DNA of 64,000 nt from Strongylocentrotus droebachiensis (lineage: Eukaryota > Echinodermata > Echinoidea > Camarodonta > Strongylocentrotidae): positions 1 to 64,000 of the forward strand of contig JAVYIG010000098.1 in the NCBI GenBank assembly GCA_035222895.1, in the 5' to 3' direction. The position numbers were made by a program, and so were the translations under genes. How positions within the stretch are numbered: position 1 is the stretch's first letter; each line of letters opens with the position of its first letter. Below are positions 1 to 11,560 of the stretch, in pieces. The notes below the pieces were generated by a model that was not told where the DNA came from, ran no database searches, and worked only from the letters and a program-made list of their open reading frames with translations.

Positions 1-189
1 CCCCTGTGTACGCGCCTGATAAGCGTTATGTGTCCGATAAATATAGGCATGGTATTTGATGAACAGAGCTGATCTTTGTTGTTTTCGTATTTTGAATGAA
101 TGTTTTTCAGTTGTTCGTTTTATTCTCAATTTTCTCTTGCCCTTTCGGGAGATTTTGCCAAAGTCCAGTTATGTCTTCCATTGTCCTCC

Positions 190-480
190 TCCCCCATTTT
201 CTCTGTGTATCTCTCTCTCTCTCTCTGCCTCTATCATTTTCCCCTTCCCATCTGTCCAATCTTGTTTTTTCTTTCTCTCTCTATTTCTCCTCCCTTATAT
301 TCTCTTTATCTTTATCTCACTATCTCTCTCTCTCTCTCTCCAAGTCCCTCCCCTTCTGTCCAATCTCGTTCTCTCTCTCTCTCTCTCTCTCTCTCATTCC
401 ATCTCCCCCCCCCCCCTCTGTCCAACCTTTTCTCTCTCTCATTCTTTCCATACACCCTCCCCTCTATCCAATCTTGTTTT
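190..480. repeat. CT-rich low-complexity tract
   Basis: Long runs of CT and CCT, interspersed with the recurring phrase TCCAATCTTGTT. The open frames here exist only because CT-rich DNA lacks stop codons; nothing looks like a protein. Confidence 0.85.
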
Positions 481-559
481 CTCATAGAATCTCTTCCATC
501 TGTAGCTGTTTTATATCACTTATTATTGTATTTTCTTCCTTTCCTTAATCACTAATTGA

Positions 560-2277
560 AAACTCAATAAAATATATCATCCGTAATTTTATTAACAAAA
601 ACTGCAAAAATACCGCTTTCTTATACTAAAAATACACATGCATTTGACATTTTCATCATTCTGCTTTCTTAAAGGTAAATCCGAACTTAAGAGCAAACAA
701 CTCTAAAAAAAGGAAAGCAGAAAAATCAGTAAAGCAAACTGTTGAAGGTTTGATGGAACTCTGACAAAATATAAAAACGTTATGACTTTTTTAAATTTGT
801 AGTCACTATAATTATGTAAGGTAACTTCAAATCGGCTGAATCGATAATGTCATGGTGATGAAGTGCTGGACAAATTTCTCCTTTGGTCCATTACAAACAA
901 TTACTAACGTTTTTTTTTTCTTTTTCAATAGGTTTTTTTTTTGAGGACCTTTAATGATATACTCTCCGTAATATATTTTGAGTAGTAATCCAAGGGTAAA
1001 GACCCTACGAAGAAAAACAGGAATTGGTGATATTTTTGTGATGGAAAACGGGATGGTTATCAGTTACTACGTCACAATGCTCTGAAAAAATTGCCAATGT
1101 GAGATTCGCTTAGCTGTGATCTTATATTTCAATCATTCATAACATACCTATTCTTGATCCGATTTATTTTCAACTTTCACCATTCTGTTTCTCTAACTCT
1201 AGTATTATATGTCTATTTATATTTATCGACCCTCCTCCCCCCAAAAAATAAGATTAATATACAACAACAACAACAAACATAAAAATTACAGACAAAGAAA
1301 ATTAACCAACACAAAAATCTGAAGAAAAGTTTTGACTTAGTCATGTTCTTTGGAAAAGGATATTGAACAAATCACAACAACATTCTTAGAAGTACAGTAC
1401 ATGCATATTATTTGTTCTTCCTATTCAACCAGATATGAGCAAAGATGGGCAAGGTTTTAGGATATTATAATAATATAAATATTGTAACGAGTAAGCATAC
1501 AGTTAACCCTTTATGCAAAAAATCAAGAACTATATGCAATGAGGTTTACAACCTTTTTATTGTTATACCATGCTCAACTTAATACAATTATTAATGAGTG
1601 TGTAACTATTTCCCTTGGGTTTTTCATTTCCATTGATACCAGTAACTCTTTCGGTGTCGTTTTTGAAAATAATTGTGTCTTTGTTTAAAAGAATAAACTA
1701 CTATTAAAAGCATATGATCATTGGCACCCTTATTATCTGCACGGTTTGAAGTATAATCTTTCAATTAATAGTTGTGGTGAAATTGCAACATATCCATGTA
1801 TCTTAGAAATAAAGCTGTTTATTAATGTATTCAATTAATGCACGTCTCTCCCTAACCATCAGTTACCTATCATTTTATGTAAAATAGCATCCATAGAGCT
1901 GGAATCCACCTCACATACATTTGTTAATGCAATGTCGGACAATCATCTGGCAAGTATTTAAGTTGCCACTAAAGGAAATTTTGTTGCATAAAATAATTTA
2001 AAAAAGGTCTTATATAGCAAATGGGAGATAATCTGAGATTTAAAACGAACAAACAAGTCATGTAGAGACTTAATAAACTACATGTACATGTACTACATAA
2101 ACATAACATTGCTCAGCTGATTGAAATTAAAAAGCTTGAAAATAACATTTTCGCCAAAGAAGTATAAATCGAAGATTTACTCGGGGGTGACCTACAAATT
2201 CCAGAGTTCGTATAGATTCGTAGATGGGGCATAGTTTCTTACGTCCTTCTTAAGGTGTTCGCACGAACGCCATTTAA
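560..2277. other. AT-rich non-coding stretch
   Basis: AT-rich intergenic DNA with short homopolymers. I see no exon, no repeat structure and no RNA gene that I can support. Confidence 0.6.
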
Positions 2278-2418
2278 AGCCTCGGTCACAAATGCCATTA
2301 CGAACTGCTACGAACGCCATTCGAACGATTTTCAGACAATGGAAATTCGGGAAGACAATGGAAAAACAGGGAGATTCGTACGAAATTATCGTTTGTACGA
2401 AAACCTTTGTGACCGAAG
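2278..2418. mobile_element. Small MITE with GGTCACAAA-type inverted ends
   Basis: The left end CGGTCACAAATGCC and the right end CCTTTGTGACCG are inverted repeats. The interior (TACGAAC, CGTTCGTA motifs and GGAAATTCGGGAAGACAATG) is shared, in opposite orientation, with 15,702-15,842. Two dispersed copies with the same ends support a non-autonomous DNA transposon family. Confidence 0.75.
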
Positions 2419-3172
2419 CTAAGTTACCAAATAATATGTATGTACATTGAACTGACTAGAAATGAATGTACATGTTAGTGATTTGGAAATAAATTCAACC
2501 TCTAAGTATCAATCAATGTGCGAACATAATCGTGATGTAACATTATAATCGTACTTCAAAGACATTTAACTCGTAGAATTCATATACATACAACTGACCC
2601 AATTGCACATCATTTTTTTCCATTACCCTGAACCTGTTGAAACAACAAAGTTAACATAGTACAAATGAAAGACTGTCTTATTGCACATAGAAAGACTGGC
2701 TTATTGCTCATTGAAAGACTGGCTTATTGCACGCAATTATATAGCACCAATATGTCTATCTGGTTTCGTTTATACTCAGAAACATAGTGAAGCGGATAGA
2801 CGCATGTAATAACTTAATCCCTCCTAAAACCACATTAGAAATCTTTCGATCCCTGATTAATCCTACGTTTTGCATGGGTTAAAGTCAAAGGTATCATATT
2901 GCATAAGCTGCAAAGTAAAATGAAATTATGACCCTAATCATGTTAGCATCCTATATATTCTTTTATCATGATGGTCTGATCCAAGCGTTTATGAGGCCTA
3001 TCTACCCCTAGTAAAGTAGTAAGTGGCCGTTTGTGTGGGGTAAATTTATAATAAAACCATCACAAAATAGGGGAAAGGTGAACTTGCTCCAGCCCCTTGA
3101 GATATGTGTGGATTATAAAATTCCCTCCATCTTGGATCTTTCATCCGCCTCTGGATGACGTTGTGTTTTAGT
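2419..3172. other. Non-coding stretch
   Basis: Downstream flank of the Gln-rich gene. Contains a short repeat of the phrase GAAAGACTGGCTTATTGC (2,668-2,733). Nothing else supported. Confidence 0.5.
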
Positions 3173-5950
3173 TTAGGGACTTTGCTGATGTCGTGGTAGA
3201 GGCCTACGGGGCGTCTCCACTATATTATAGTGAGTGTTTGGTTGGTGTGGATCAAGTGATGCTCTGGGTATGTTCTCCGGGAAGGACGGTTGCCTTGGAG
3301 GATGCAGAACTTGTGTTCGATGATACAATGACTGGGGGGCTGGTGGCAAAAACATCCCTGTCGACGTTTCTGACTGCAATGTATGTCGTTGGATCGGATA
3401 TGTCATAGCTTGATGAGGATTGATGGTGTGCCGTTGGTCATCATATGATTGTGCTATCGACAAGTACCGAGTCTGCTCTGTCATTGATTGCGGCTGTTGA
3501 GGGCGTTGCTGTGGTGTTTGTGAGTATGGATGGCCTTGTGGTTCACCCCAACGTCGTGTCAGCTGATTTGATTGCTCACTTTGTTGTGAGCCAGACAGAT
3601 GGATGAGATGACTTTGTGGTGGATCCTGAGGCAAACATGCCTGTTGGTGCGGATTTTGTACGAGCTCTTGGCTCTGTGATAAGATAGGTTGATGCTGCCG
3701 ACGCGATGGTTGAGAAGGCAGAAACGGTTCGCCTACTCTGTTTTGGTCTGGATGCTGCAATGCGTCCTGTAAGACAGGTGTCTCGTTGTATTGGTAGGTG
3801 TTGGGTGGTGGCAGGAATGTTCCTGACGTCGCTGATTGGTGGACATGCCGGGTTGTTGGTGTCATTCCTTGATGTGGGTTGATCATTTGTGAAGAACGTG
3901 CTGTCAGAACATCTGCGAGTGGCTGTGATTGCCAGAGTGGTGGATAGTCTTCCGGTGTTTGTGGTGACAGAAAGTTGTATTGCTCAACCTTTGATCCTCC
4001 GAAATATTGCACCGGCTGATTTGGATGTTCAAATGATTGTGGACCGGACAAGTGGGTGAGTTGACTTTGTGTTGCCGTTTGTGGTGGAGCCTGAAGTATG
4101 GTTGCTGGCACGGATAGTGTGTGGGCTCTCGGCTCTGAGATATAATGGGTAGGTTGAAATTGTAGAAGCGATTGGCCCATTCTAATTTGGTCCGGATTCT
4201 GCCATGCGTCCTGTAGATATAGTTGTGCAAACTGTTGGTATGGTGAATAGGATGGTTGTGCCTCTTCTTGATTGAGTGAATCATGTACAGGCCCTGGACT
4301 AGAAGAGTCGATGGACTGTTGCGTGACTGATGATTCAAACGAAACAACCGACTCGGACAATCTATGTATGTCTTGATGTTGCCACATTCCATACTGATAA
4401 GGCTGTTCAATTTGAGATGGTTGTTGCGGTGACATTCGAGATGGACTGAAAGATCGTTGTAGGCCTACTGAACTCAACGATCTGAAATGTGCATTTTGAT
4501 GAGTCGTAGGTTGTGTATTCACGAATTCTTGAGTATACTGCTCTCCGGCCATGTACCCATCAGTTTGTTCTGTACCTTGTGGCATTGAGGGCTCAATCTG
4601 TTGGAGCCATGGTTGTTGAACGAGAATGTCACTGTGGCTCTGTTTATCAGGGATGAATTGTGCAAACTGTTGGTATGATGAATGGGATGGTTGTACTTCT
4701 TCTTGATAGAGTGAATCCTGTAGCCCTGGACTAGAAGAGTCGATGGACTGTTGCGTGACTGATGATTCAAACGAAACAACCGACTCGGACAATCTATGTA
4801 TGTCTTGATGTTGCCACATTCCATACTGATAAGGCTGTTCAATTTGAGATGGTTGTTGCGGTGACATTCGAGATGGACTGAAAGATCGTTGTAGGCCTAA
4901 TGAACTCAACAATCTGAAATGTGCATTTTGATGAGTCGTAGGTTGTGTATTCACGAATTCTTGATTTGAATGGTCCAGAGGCTGCTGATGTTCATGTGAT
5001 GGTTGCGATGGTGCCTGTGAAGTATACTGCTCTCCGGCCATGTACCCATCAGTTTGTTCTGTACCTTGTGGCATTGAGGGCTCAATCTGTTGGAGCCATG
5101 GTTGTTGAACGAGAATGTCACTGTGGCTCTGTTTATCAGGGATGAATTGTGCAAACTGTTGGTATGATGAATGGGATGGTTGTACTTCTTCTTGATAGAG
5201 TGAATCCTGTAGCCCTGGACTAGAAGAGTCGATGGACTGCTGCGTGACTGATGATTCAAACGAAGCAACCGACTCGGACAATATGTTTATGTCTTGATGT
5301 TGCCACGTTCCATACTGATAAGGCTGTTCAATTTGAGATGGTTGTTGCGATGACATTCGAGATGGACTGAAAGATCGTTGTAGGCCTACTGAACTCAACG
5401 ATCTGAAATGTGCATTTTGATGAGTCGTAGGTTGTGTATTCACGAATTCTTGATTTGAATGGTCCAGAGGCTGCTGATGTTCATGTGATGGTTGCGATGG
5501 TGCCTGTGAAGTATACTGCTCTCCGGCCATGTACCCATCAGTTTGTTCTGTACCTTGTGGCATTGAGGGCTCAATCTGTTGGAGCCATGGTTGTTGAACG
5601 AGAATGTCACTGTGGCTCTGTTTATCAGGGATGAATTGTGCAGACTGTTGGTAAGATGAATAGGATGGTTGCGCTTCTTCTTGATAGAGTGAATCATGTA
5701 CAGGCCCTGGACTAGAAGAGTCGGTGGAATGCTGCGTGACTGATGATTCCGACGAAGCAACCGACTCGGATAATATATTTATGTCTTGATGTTACCATGT
5801 TCCATGCTGATTAGGCTGTTCAAATTGAGATGGTAGTCTTTCTGGTAGGCTCGTCGAATGCAATGGTGCAAGTGGCACCTGGGGATCCGATCTTGGTCTA
5901 TGCTCAGCGTACCAATTTGTCCATGTCATGTTGCTTGTGAAGAAAGAATT
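3173..5950 (-). CDS. Gln/Pro/Ser-rich repeat protein, interrupted by one in-frame TAA
   Basis: A minus-strand exon with acceptor TTTCAG just above 5,950 and a frame open from the first base. It has an ATG at 5,929-5,927 (MTWTNWYAEHRPRSD), then TAA at 5,794-5,792, and then reads open for 872 codons to the stop at 3,173. The TAA falls where the two later repeat copies have CAA (TWQHQDI), so it looks like a single C-to-T nonsense change. The protein has about 3.3 units of a 163-residue repeat (motifs SMPQGTEQTDGYMAGEQYT, QRSFSPSRMS, TQQSIDSSSPG) followed by a non-repeated Q/P/H-rich tail. No known domain, signal peptide or membrane segment is visible. It may be a separate gene, a pseudogene, or the last exon of the upstream NLR, whose last identified LRR exon ends in a compatible phase 0. 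Function unknown. Confidence 0.6.
4265..5790 (-). repeat. Tandem 489-bp coding repeat
   Basis: The phrase CTGCTCTCCGGCCATGTACC recurs at about 4,549, 5,029 and 5,518, i.e. 489 bp apart between the two upper copies. The lowest copy lacks the block encoding SQAPSQPSHEHQQPLDHSNQ. Copies are nearly identical, so the expansion is recent. Confidence 0.9.
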
Positions 5951-7049
5951 CTGAAATTTAAGGGAGCTAAATATAAGAACAAATCCTAAATGAAAATGTG
6001 ATACCTACAAATTATGCAAAGAACCTTTCCTTTTGTACTGGTTTGATTTCTGAAATAATTCCTTGTGAGATATTGTATATTGCCCCGCTTAAAGGTATAG
6101 ACCAGTTCTGGTCATGCGATTGCGTTGTGAAAGAAACGTTGTGGAATCGATCAGAAAAGCTGATCATCTAGCATATAAGTATTGGTGTGTACTGCAAGGT
6201 TCTGGAATCATCAAAATGATAAGAAATTTGACCCAGTCTTGGTAAAGTTACAAGAACTGTACACAGAAAGATGTATATGGGGCTACCCTATATCTACCCT
6301 ATCCAGTCCAGATAGATTTTGCCAGTTTCCCGGCAAAATTTGTATCATCACGTATTAGTCAAAACATATTCTTTCACATGATTGGTAATGAGAGCTTCCA
6401 TTTCATTTTTTGAAATGGAGGCGTTTCCGAAACTGGTCTTTACCTTTAGTAGGCCTATGTCGATAATGGGATGTTTTCATGACGTGGCGGAGGGGGGGGG
6501 GGGTTCAATGCAAAGGTTAATGCACTAGGGGCTCAGCGGAGGGAGGGGGTATGTGAGCGTACAACCCTTCACCAAATATGAAGATTTTGCATTTTGCAGC
6601 ATGAATGCTTTGTATTATTAGTCTAGTGATGCTCTTGATATATTTTATCATTTAGGTCAAAGATCAAGGGAGAGAGATGGGGTAGGGTGGTGGTTACTAG
6701 TCATGACGGTAATAATAGGCCTACAATGGACTACTGTCGTAAGTGTTGTAATATATTTCTAGTGTACTTGTCTTATATTGTTTCAGTGATTATAATGCAT
6801 TATAATGCATCATTATCTGGGATGCGTCATTCAAACAGATGAGAAGGATGTCATACACATTGTCAACGAATTATAATGAATTTTAACCAGCGCAGAGGAA
6901 GTTAAAATAGTTTATTGACAGCTACCTGGGACAAAGTTTTATTTATGGGGAAGAGGAGGCTATGAATGTAATCCGATAATGCAATAAACCTTGGGCGGGG
7001 AAGAAACCAGTCGCCGTAATGTAAACATGCGGTCAGCTCTCAACTTCCC
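5951..7049. other. Intergenic or intronic stretch
   Basis: No exon recognised. Includes a poly-G run (about 6,489-6,502) and the repeated phrase TTATAATGCA (6,790-6,812). If the Gln-rich exon belongs to the NLR, this is part of a roughly 7-kb intron. Confidence 0.4.
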
Positions 7050-7354
7050 TCCTCTTTCCTCTCCCCAATTTGGACGATAATACCTCATTCAGTCCATGGT
7101 ATTTCGAAGTTGTCACACTTAACAAATTTTCGCTCTTCCTTCGTGGTTTTTGCTCAATATTCGCCCCGTTAGCAGTCAGTTCAAGTTTTAACGTAATTTC
7201 GTCGGATAAAGTGAACTACTGTGCTTCCGACTTTAATAAGTTTCAGCTCCTGATTGACATTCCCTACCTTTCACGTTGCCTCATTTGAGTTAAACAATTC
7301 ATCGAGGTTCACAAGCGTGTTAATTTAGGCTTCATTTTGATAATAATTGCTAAG

Positions 7355-8506
7355 ATGCCTAAATCGACGAAGAAGAATCAGAGGGTGACAGCAAAGGCTG
7401 CGACGAAGAAGACAACAAAGGCCAAGCCAAGGAAGAGGAGGGCGTCGAAGGCTACGTCCCCTGCCCAATTCCCCCTGCCAGCTGCCAGTGCCAGCAACGA
7501 CTATGCACTGCCAGTCGTCCCCGCCCGGATCCAGGAGCCCTCGATCAACGAAGGGCCCGGAATGCAAGACGGCGGCGACAACGGTGAGTCATGGCCAGTA
7601 ATGGCAATTGACGATTTTGATACAAATCCCAGCATGTTTACCAATGAGGCGCTGGTTTCACCTGCGCCAGTCACGTCCACAGGGGTGCCAGCTGCTTTTA
7701 CTCCAGGGACAAGTTTTCCCGTCCCTGGACGGCCGCAAATGTTGGCTGGCGTAGGCGATGATCTCGGGTCATCAATTGCCGTAACATTAAAGGAAAAAAT
7801 TTGGCGGGGGGAGTTCATTGACTTAGGCGCTTTAATATCACCATCCAGGTCCCATCCTCCTATCGACGAGGGGTTAACTCTAATTTTTTCCCCTGCGAGC
7901 GCTAATTTTCAGCTGCGGGCGCCAGACCGAAAGACAGCCATTACAGGCATACCACAGTGGACTAGTGCCATGCTAGTTTTTGTTTCGGTTTATGCCGAAC
8001 GACACACAAGTCGGGTAAGGGAACTGTTAAAATATATCAGTATTGTGCGCACTGCCGCTAGCTGCGGCTATAATTGGTGCGACTACGACTTACAGTTCCG
8101 CCTGAGGCAAGCGCGGCAGCCGGAGCGTTCATGGGCCGTAGTAGACGCGGAGCTGTGGCTACTAGTCGCCACTGCCTACGCGCGGCCGGACAGCAGGGAG
8201 AATTTTCGTCCCTTCAGCGGGAGGCAATCTCAATTTCGCGGAGCTCAACGGCCAAGACAGCAACTATCGGGCCCCCGCCGCAATGGGCGCTCAGCACTTA
8301 ATCGGGACGGATACGGTAGCGCAACCGCGAGTCCGCGGGCCCAAGTTTGTTTCGCATTCAACGCCTCCGGCCGGTGCGGTAGGGGGCGAGGCTGCAGATA
8401 TGCGCACAAATGCGATAGATGCGGAAATACGTCCCATGGCTCCTTTGCCTGCAACCGCCCCCAACCTGCAGCTAACAAACCGAGCTCTAGCCCCAACCCC
8501 AATTAG
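7355..8506 (+). CDS. YR retrotransposon gag-like protein
   Basis: 383 codons from ATG at 7,355 (MPKSTKKNQRV) to TAG at 8,504. The N-terminus is strongly basic (K/R/T-rich). The middle third is Pro-rich and then globular. The C-terminus carries a Cys/His cluster at about 8,347-8,450: CFAFNASGRCGRGRGCRYAH followed by CDRCGNTSHGSFAC, i.e. a CCCH-like finger next to a CCHC knuckle, as in Ngaro/DIRS gag proteins. It is expected to bind element RNA in cytoplasmic particles. It overlaps the reading frame of the RT by about 220 nt. Confidence 0.75.
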   Translation: MPKSTKKNQRVTAKAATKKTTKAKPRKRRASKATSPAQFPLPAASASNDYALPVVPARIQEPSINEGPGMQDGGDNGESWPVMAIDDFDTNPSMFTNEALVSPAPVTSTGVPAAFTPGTSFPVPGRPQMLAGVGDDLGSSIAVTLKEKIWRGEFIDLGALISPSRSHPPIDEGLTLIFSPASANFQLRAPDRKTAITGIPQWTSAMLVFVSVYAERHTSRVRELLKYISIVRTAASCGYNWCDYDLQFRLRQARQPERSWAVVDAELWLLVATAYARPDSRENFRPFSGRQSQFRGAQRPRQQLSGPRRNGRSALNRDGYGSATASPRAQVCFAFNASGRCGRGRGCRYAHKCDRCGNTSHGSFACNRPQPAANKPSSSPNPN

Positions 8507-10088
8507 GCTAAAGCCCATGCTACCCTTTCTTCATTCTTACACCAATCAATCTGACGCAAAACGTCTAATTTCGGGATTTACGTACGGCTTTTCTCTGAGT
8601 TTTAAAGGCACCCGTGTACAAATGAGTTGTAAGAATCTCAAGTCTGCAATTCTTCATCCTCAAATCATTATGCAAAAGATAGAAAAGGAGGTGCTACTCG
8701 GCAGAATCGTAGGCCCCTTTACTTCAATTCCATTTCCGAATTTTCGTTGTTCCCCCATCGGGGTTGTTCCAAAACGAACACCAGGCGAATTTCGATTAAT
8801 ACAACACTTATCCTCCCCTCGCGGCTCCTCTGTAAATGATAGCATAGATAAGGATGAGTGCAACGTTTCTTACACTAGTTTCGACGAAGCGGTGGACATG
8901 ATTGTTAAACTTGGTATTAAGTCTTTTATGGGGAAAGCTGACATCAAGTCTGCCTTTAGATTACTGCCCGTGCATCCAGTTGATTTTGATTTGCTCGGTA
9001 TGTGCATTGATGGAAAATTCTATTATGATAGGTGCATGCCCATGGGTTGCGCGATTTCGTGTGCAATGTTTGAGCGCTTTAGTTCCTTTCTCGAGGATTG
9101 TTGTCGGCGCATAGCTGTTACGGAACAAGTAATGCATTACTTAGATGATTTCTTCTTTGCTGCTTCCTCATTCGAGGAATGCCAGCGCATCATGCTCTGC
9201 TTCCAAAATATGTGCAAAGATTTCGGTGTGCCCTTAGCGCTGGAGAAAACCGAAGGCCCTACGAGAGTAATTACATATTTGGGTCTAGAGATTGATACAA
9301 GGCTATGTCAGGTAAAAGTCCCAGCTAATAAATTAGAAGCGCTACGTTGCATGATTCGCAGCTTTTCCACGAAGTCTAAGCTGACACTGCGCCAGCTACA
9401 ATCGTTAATTGGGTCACTCAATTTTGTATGTAAGGCGGTTGGCCCAGGTAGGGCCTTTCTCAGGCGGCTGATAGACATGACTAGAGGGGTAAGTCAGCCC
9501 CATCATCGCATAAGGCTTACCAGTGGGGCTAAGGCTGACCTGGCAGCATGGGAAGCATTCTTAGAGCATTTTAATGGGACCGTTATGTTTGCTGACAATG
9601 TTTGGCGGGATAATAATTCCCTTCAATTCTATACAGACGCAGCGGCAAGCATTGGGCTAGGCATTTATTTCGAGGGATGCTGGGCTCAAGCTAAGTGGCC
9701 GGATTACGTCAGGGAGGCTAATTTCTCCATTGCCGTTCTAGAACTGCTTCCCATAGTTGTAGGCGTTCACTTATGGGGAGATCGGTTAAATGGGAAGAGA
9801 GTAACTTTCTGGTCTGATAATCAATCGGTAGTTGCCGTCATTAACAAGCAATCGTCTAATTGCAAGATAATTATGCGGCTCATTCGCCACTTTGTAGTAC
9901 TGTGTTTAAGGTGGAACATTTGGTTTAAGGCAATGTACATTCCAGGCCATACCAATGAAATTGCCGATTCTCTGTCCCGCTTTCAGATGACCCGTTTTCG
10001 ACATCTGGCCCCCAATGCCGAGCAACAAGGGACCCCCATTCCTACCCCTCTCTGGAGCAGCTTAGTCGGGAGCGTGCCGTCTTGTTAA
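8283..10088 (+). CDS. Reverse transcriptase-RNase H of YR retrotransposon
   Basis: 601 codons open from 8,283; a more conventional start is the ATG at 8,517 (MLPFLHSYTNQSD), just beyond the gag stop, so the overlapping N-terminal 78 codons may not be used. RT motifs: KADIKSAFRLLPVHP (first catalytic Asp), MPMGCAISCAMFE and YLDDFF (9,138-9,149, the YxDD box). RNase H follows with FYTDAAASIGLGIYFEG, LELLPIV, FWSDNQSVVAVIN and ADSLSR, giving the D-E-D-D set. All catalytic residues are present. It would copy element RNA into cDNA. No methyltransferase is appended. Confidence 0.9.
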   Translation: MGAQHLIGTDTVAQPRVRGPKFVSHSTPPAGAVGGEAADMRTNAIDAEIRPMAPLPATAPNLQLTNRALAPTPIRLKPMLPFLHSYTNQSDAKRLISGFTYGFSLSFKGTRVQMSCKNLKSAILHPQIIMQKIEKEVLLGRIVGPFTSIPFPNFRCSPIGVVPKRTPGEFRLIQHLSSPRGSSVNDSIDKDECNVSYTSFDEAVDMIVKLGIKSFMGKADIKSAFRLLPVHPVDFDLLGMCIDGKFYYDRCMPMGCAISCAMFERFSSFLEDCCRRIAVTEQVMHYLDDFFFAASSFEECQRIMLCFQNMCKDFGVPLALEKTEGPTRVITYLGLEIDTRLCQVKVPANKLEALRCMIRSFSTKSKLTLRQLQSLIGSLNFVCKAVGPGRAFLRRLIDMTRGVSQPHHRIRLTSGAKADLAAWEAFLEHFNGTVMFADNVWRDNNSLQFYTDAAASIGLGIYFEGCWAQAKWPDYVREANFSIAVLELLPIVVGVHLWGDRLNGKRVTFWSDNQSVVAVINKQSSNCKIIMRLIRHFVVLCLRWNIWFKAMYIPGHTNEIADSLSRFQMTRFRHLAPNAEQQGTPIPTPLWSSLVGSVPSC

Positions 10089-10987
10089 GCTCTTCCAGAG
10101 CTCAGAACACTATGCGCACTTATCACACGGCATGGCAAGCTTTTCAGCTGTTTCGGAGTAATTATAATTGTAATGCCTCTACTCCACCAACTATCGAGCA
10201 GGTTGCTCTTTTCATTTCTTACATGAGCTGGTCCAATTATTCAGCAAACACTATCTCTACATATATCTCAGCTCTGTCATTTCATGAGCGCAGTCATAAT
10301 AGGGAAGATATAACTCAGAATTTTCCAATAAAGCGATTAGTTGAAGGCTGCCGTAGGCGTCATGCTCGCCTTGACGTGCGCTGCCCCATTACTATGCCCT
10401 TATTACATAAATTAATCGCAACACTGCCATTAGTATGCCAAACGTCCTATCATACTAAACTTTTCACTGCAACCTTTTTATTAGCGTTTTTCGGGTTTTT
10501 ACGCATTGGTGAATTCACTTCTCAGGGTAGATCCATCCCCCTGTTTGAGGCGGACGTAATCGTCCGGGGGAATCCCCCACAGCGCAAAGTTAGTGTTAGA
10601 ATTCGGTCTTCCAAAACGGATCAGCGGGGTAGGGGGTGCGTCATCGTGCTTCCGGAAAGTAGGTCATTGTGCCCCGTTAAAGCAATTGTTGGGTATTTGG
10701 AAGCCCGTCCTCAACGCGTTCCCACTCCCGGTATTGACCAGGGGTTTGCATTTTTTAGGCAATTTGATGGTTCTCCCCTAACCCGGCAAGCTTTCAACAG
10801 GGTGCTACATAGGAGTGTTTCATTCTTAGGTTTACCAGCTCACTATTACACGGCCCATTCATTCCGAATAGGAGCTGCTACGTCCGCAGCTATGGCGGGC
10901 TTTTCAGACTCCCACATTCAAAAAATGGGGAGATGGGTATCTGGGGCATACCGGGGTTATATCAGATTACCGGCGGGTGAAGTTTGA
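10082..10987 (+). CDS. Tyrosine recombinase of YR retrotransposon
   Basis: 301 codons overlapping the end of the RT frame by 7 nt. The frame is already open upstream (LEQLSRERAVLLSSSRAQ), so it may be made by frameshift or re-initiation; the first ATG is at about 10,111 (MRTYHTAW). An N-terminal SAM-like domain (AQNTMRTYHTAWQAF) precedes the catalytic part. Catalytic residues: Arg in FLRIGEF, HSFR (10,856-10,867) as the HxxR box, and Tyr in GRWVSGAYRGYIR. It is predicted to integrate circular cDNA without a DDE integrase. Confidence 0.9.
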   Translation: MLSSSRAQNTMRTYHTAWQAFQLFRSNYNCNASTPPTIEQVALFISYMSWSNYSANTISTYISALSFHERSHNREDITQNFPIKRLVEGCRRRHARLDVRCPITMPLLHKLIATLPLVCQTSYHTKLFTATFLLAFFGFLRIGEFTSQGRSIPLFEADVIVRGNPPQRKVSVRIRSSKTDQRGRGCVIVLPESRSLCPVKAIVGYLEARPQRVPTPGIDQGFAFFRQFDGSPLTRQAFNRVLHRSVSFLGLPAHYYTAHSFRIGAATSAAMAGFSDSHIQKMGRWVSGAYRGYIRLPAGEV

Positions 10988-11203
10988 AAACTTCGGGGTG
11001 TTATAATTAGTCAGTACGTTGTCTTTTTCAGCTTAATTTTGTTACGTTTTGATTTAGACTGGTAGGGTGATGGGCGATCAGGCCAAACCCAATGCATAAT
11101 ATACTCGTAACTAAATTTTGATTGCACTGAATTAGGGTGGTTTATTCCGAAGAATAACACACATTGCAAAAGACATTTTGTTTATGGTAATATTATGTAG
11201 AAC

Positions 11204-11560
11204 ATGTTACTGTCTGCGGGTTCTCCCTTTTCTCCATTATTTGAATCTGCAGGGTCTACAGATTTATCGAGCCAGACAAGGGATTCTACATCCATACGAG
11301 GCACCATCTGGGCCCTGGGGGATTTCATGGTGCAAGCGGCCGGTATCCATCTACCCGCCGACAGACATGAAACCAGTCAGAGACAGCTGGGTCAATAACA
11401 AGTTGCGCGGTCTATAATTCCCGATTTGGAGGACTGGTCGTTTCGCTCCGTATGCACCTTTCTGGCAAGGGTACTTACTTCATTATTCATTTCGAACATT
11501 TACGAGGTGTTTCTGGGGAATACAGACGTTCAATTCCTCCCTACTGATCTTTGAACATTC
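11204..11560 (+). pseudogene. Possible remnant of a GDSL/SGNH-hydrolase ORF of the retrotransposon
   Basis: A 64-codon frame contains TIWALGDFMVQAAGIHLP, ends at a TAA, and the same frame resumes with SIIPDLEDWSFRSVCTFLA. Some Ngaro elements carry an SGNH hydrolase ORF near the 3-prime end with a W-x-x-GDS start motif; here the nucleophile Ser position reads Phe (GGG GAT TTC). The resemblance is short and the call is tentative. Confidence 0.3.

Noticed and set aside
56-555. Three overlapping 143-151-codon frames at the window start
   Set aside because: CT-rich DNA translated as Ser/Leu/Phe/Pro strings; no domain.
7070-7288. 72-codon frame upstream of gag
   Set aside because: Lies in the likely 5-prime region of the YR element; no homology recognised and no splice evidence.
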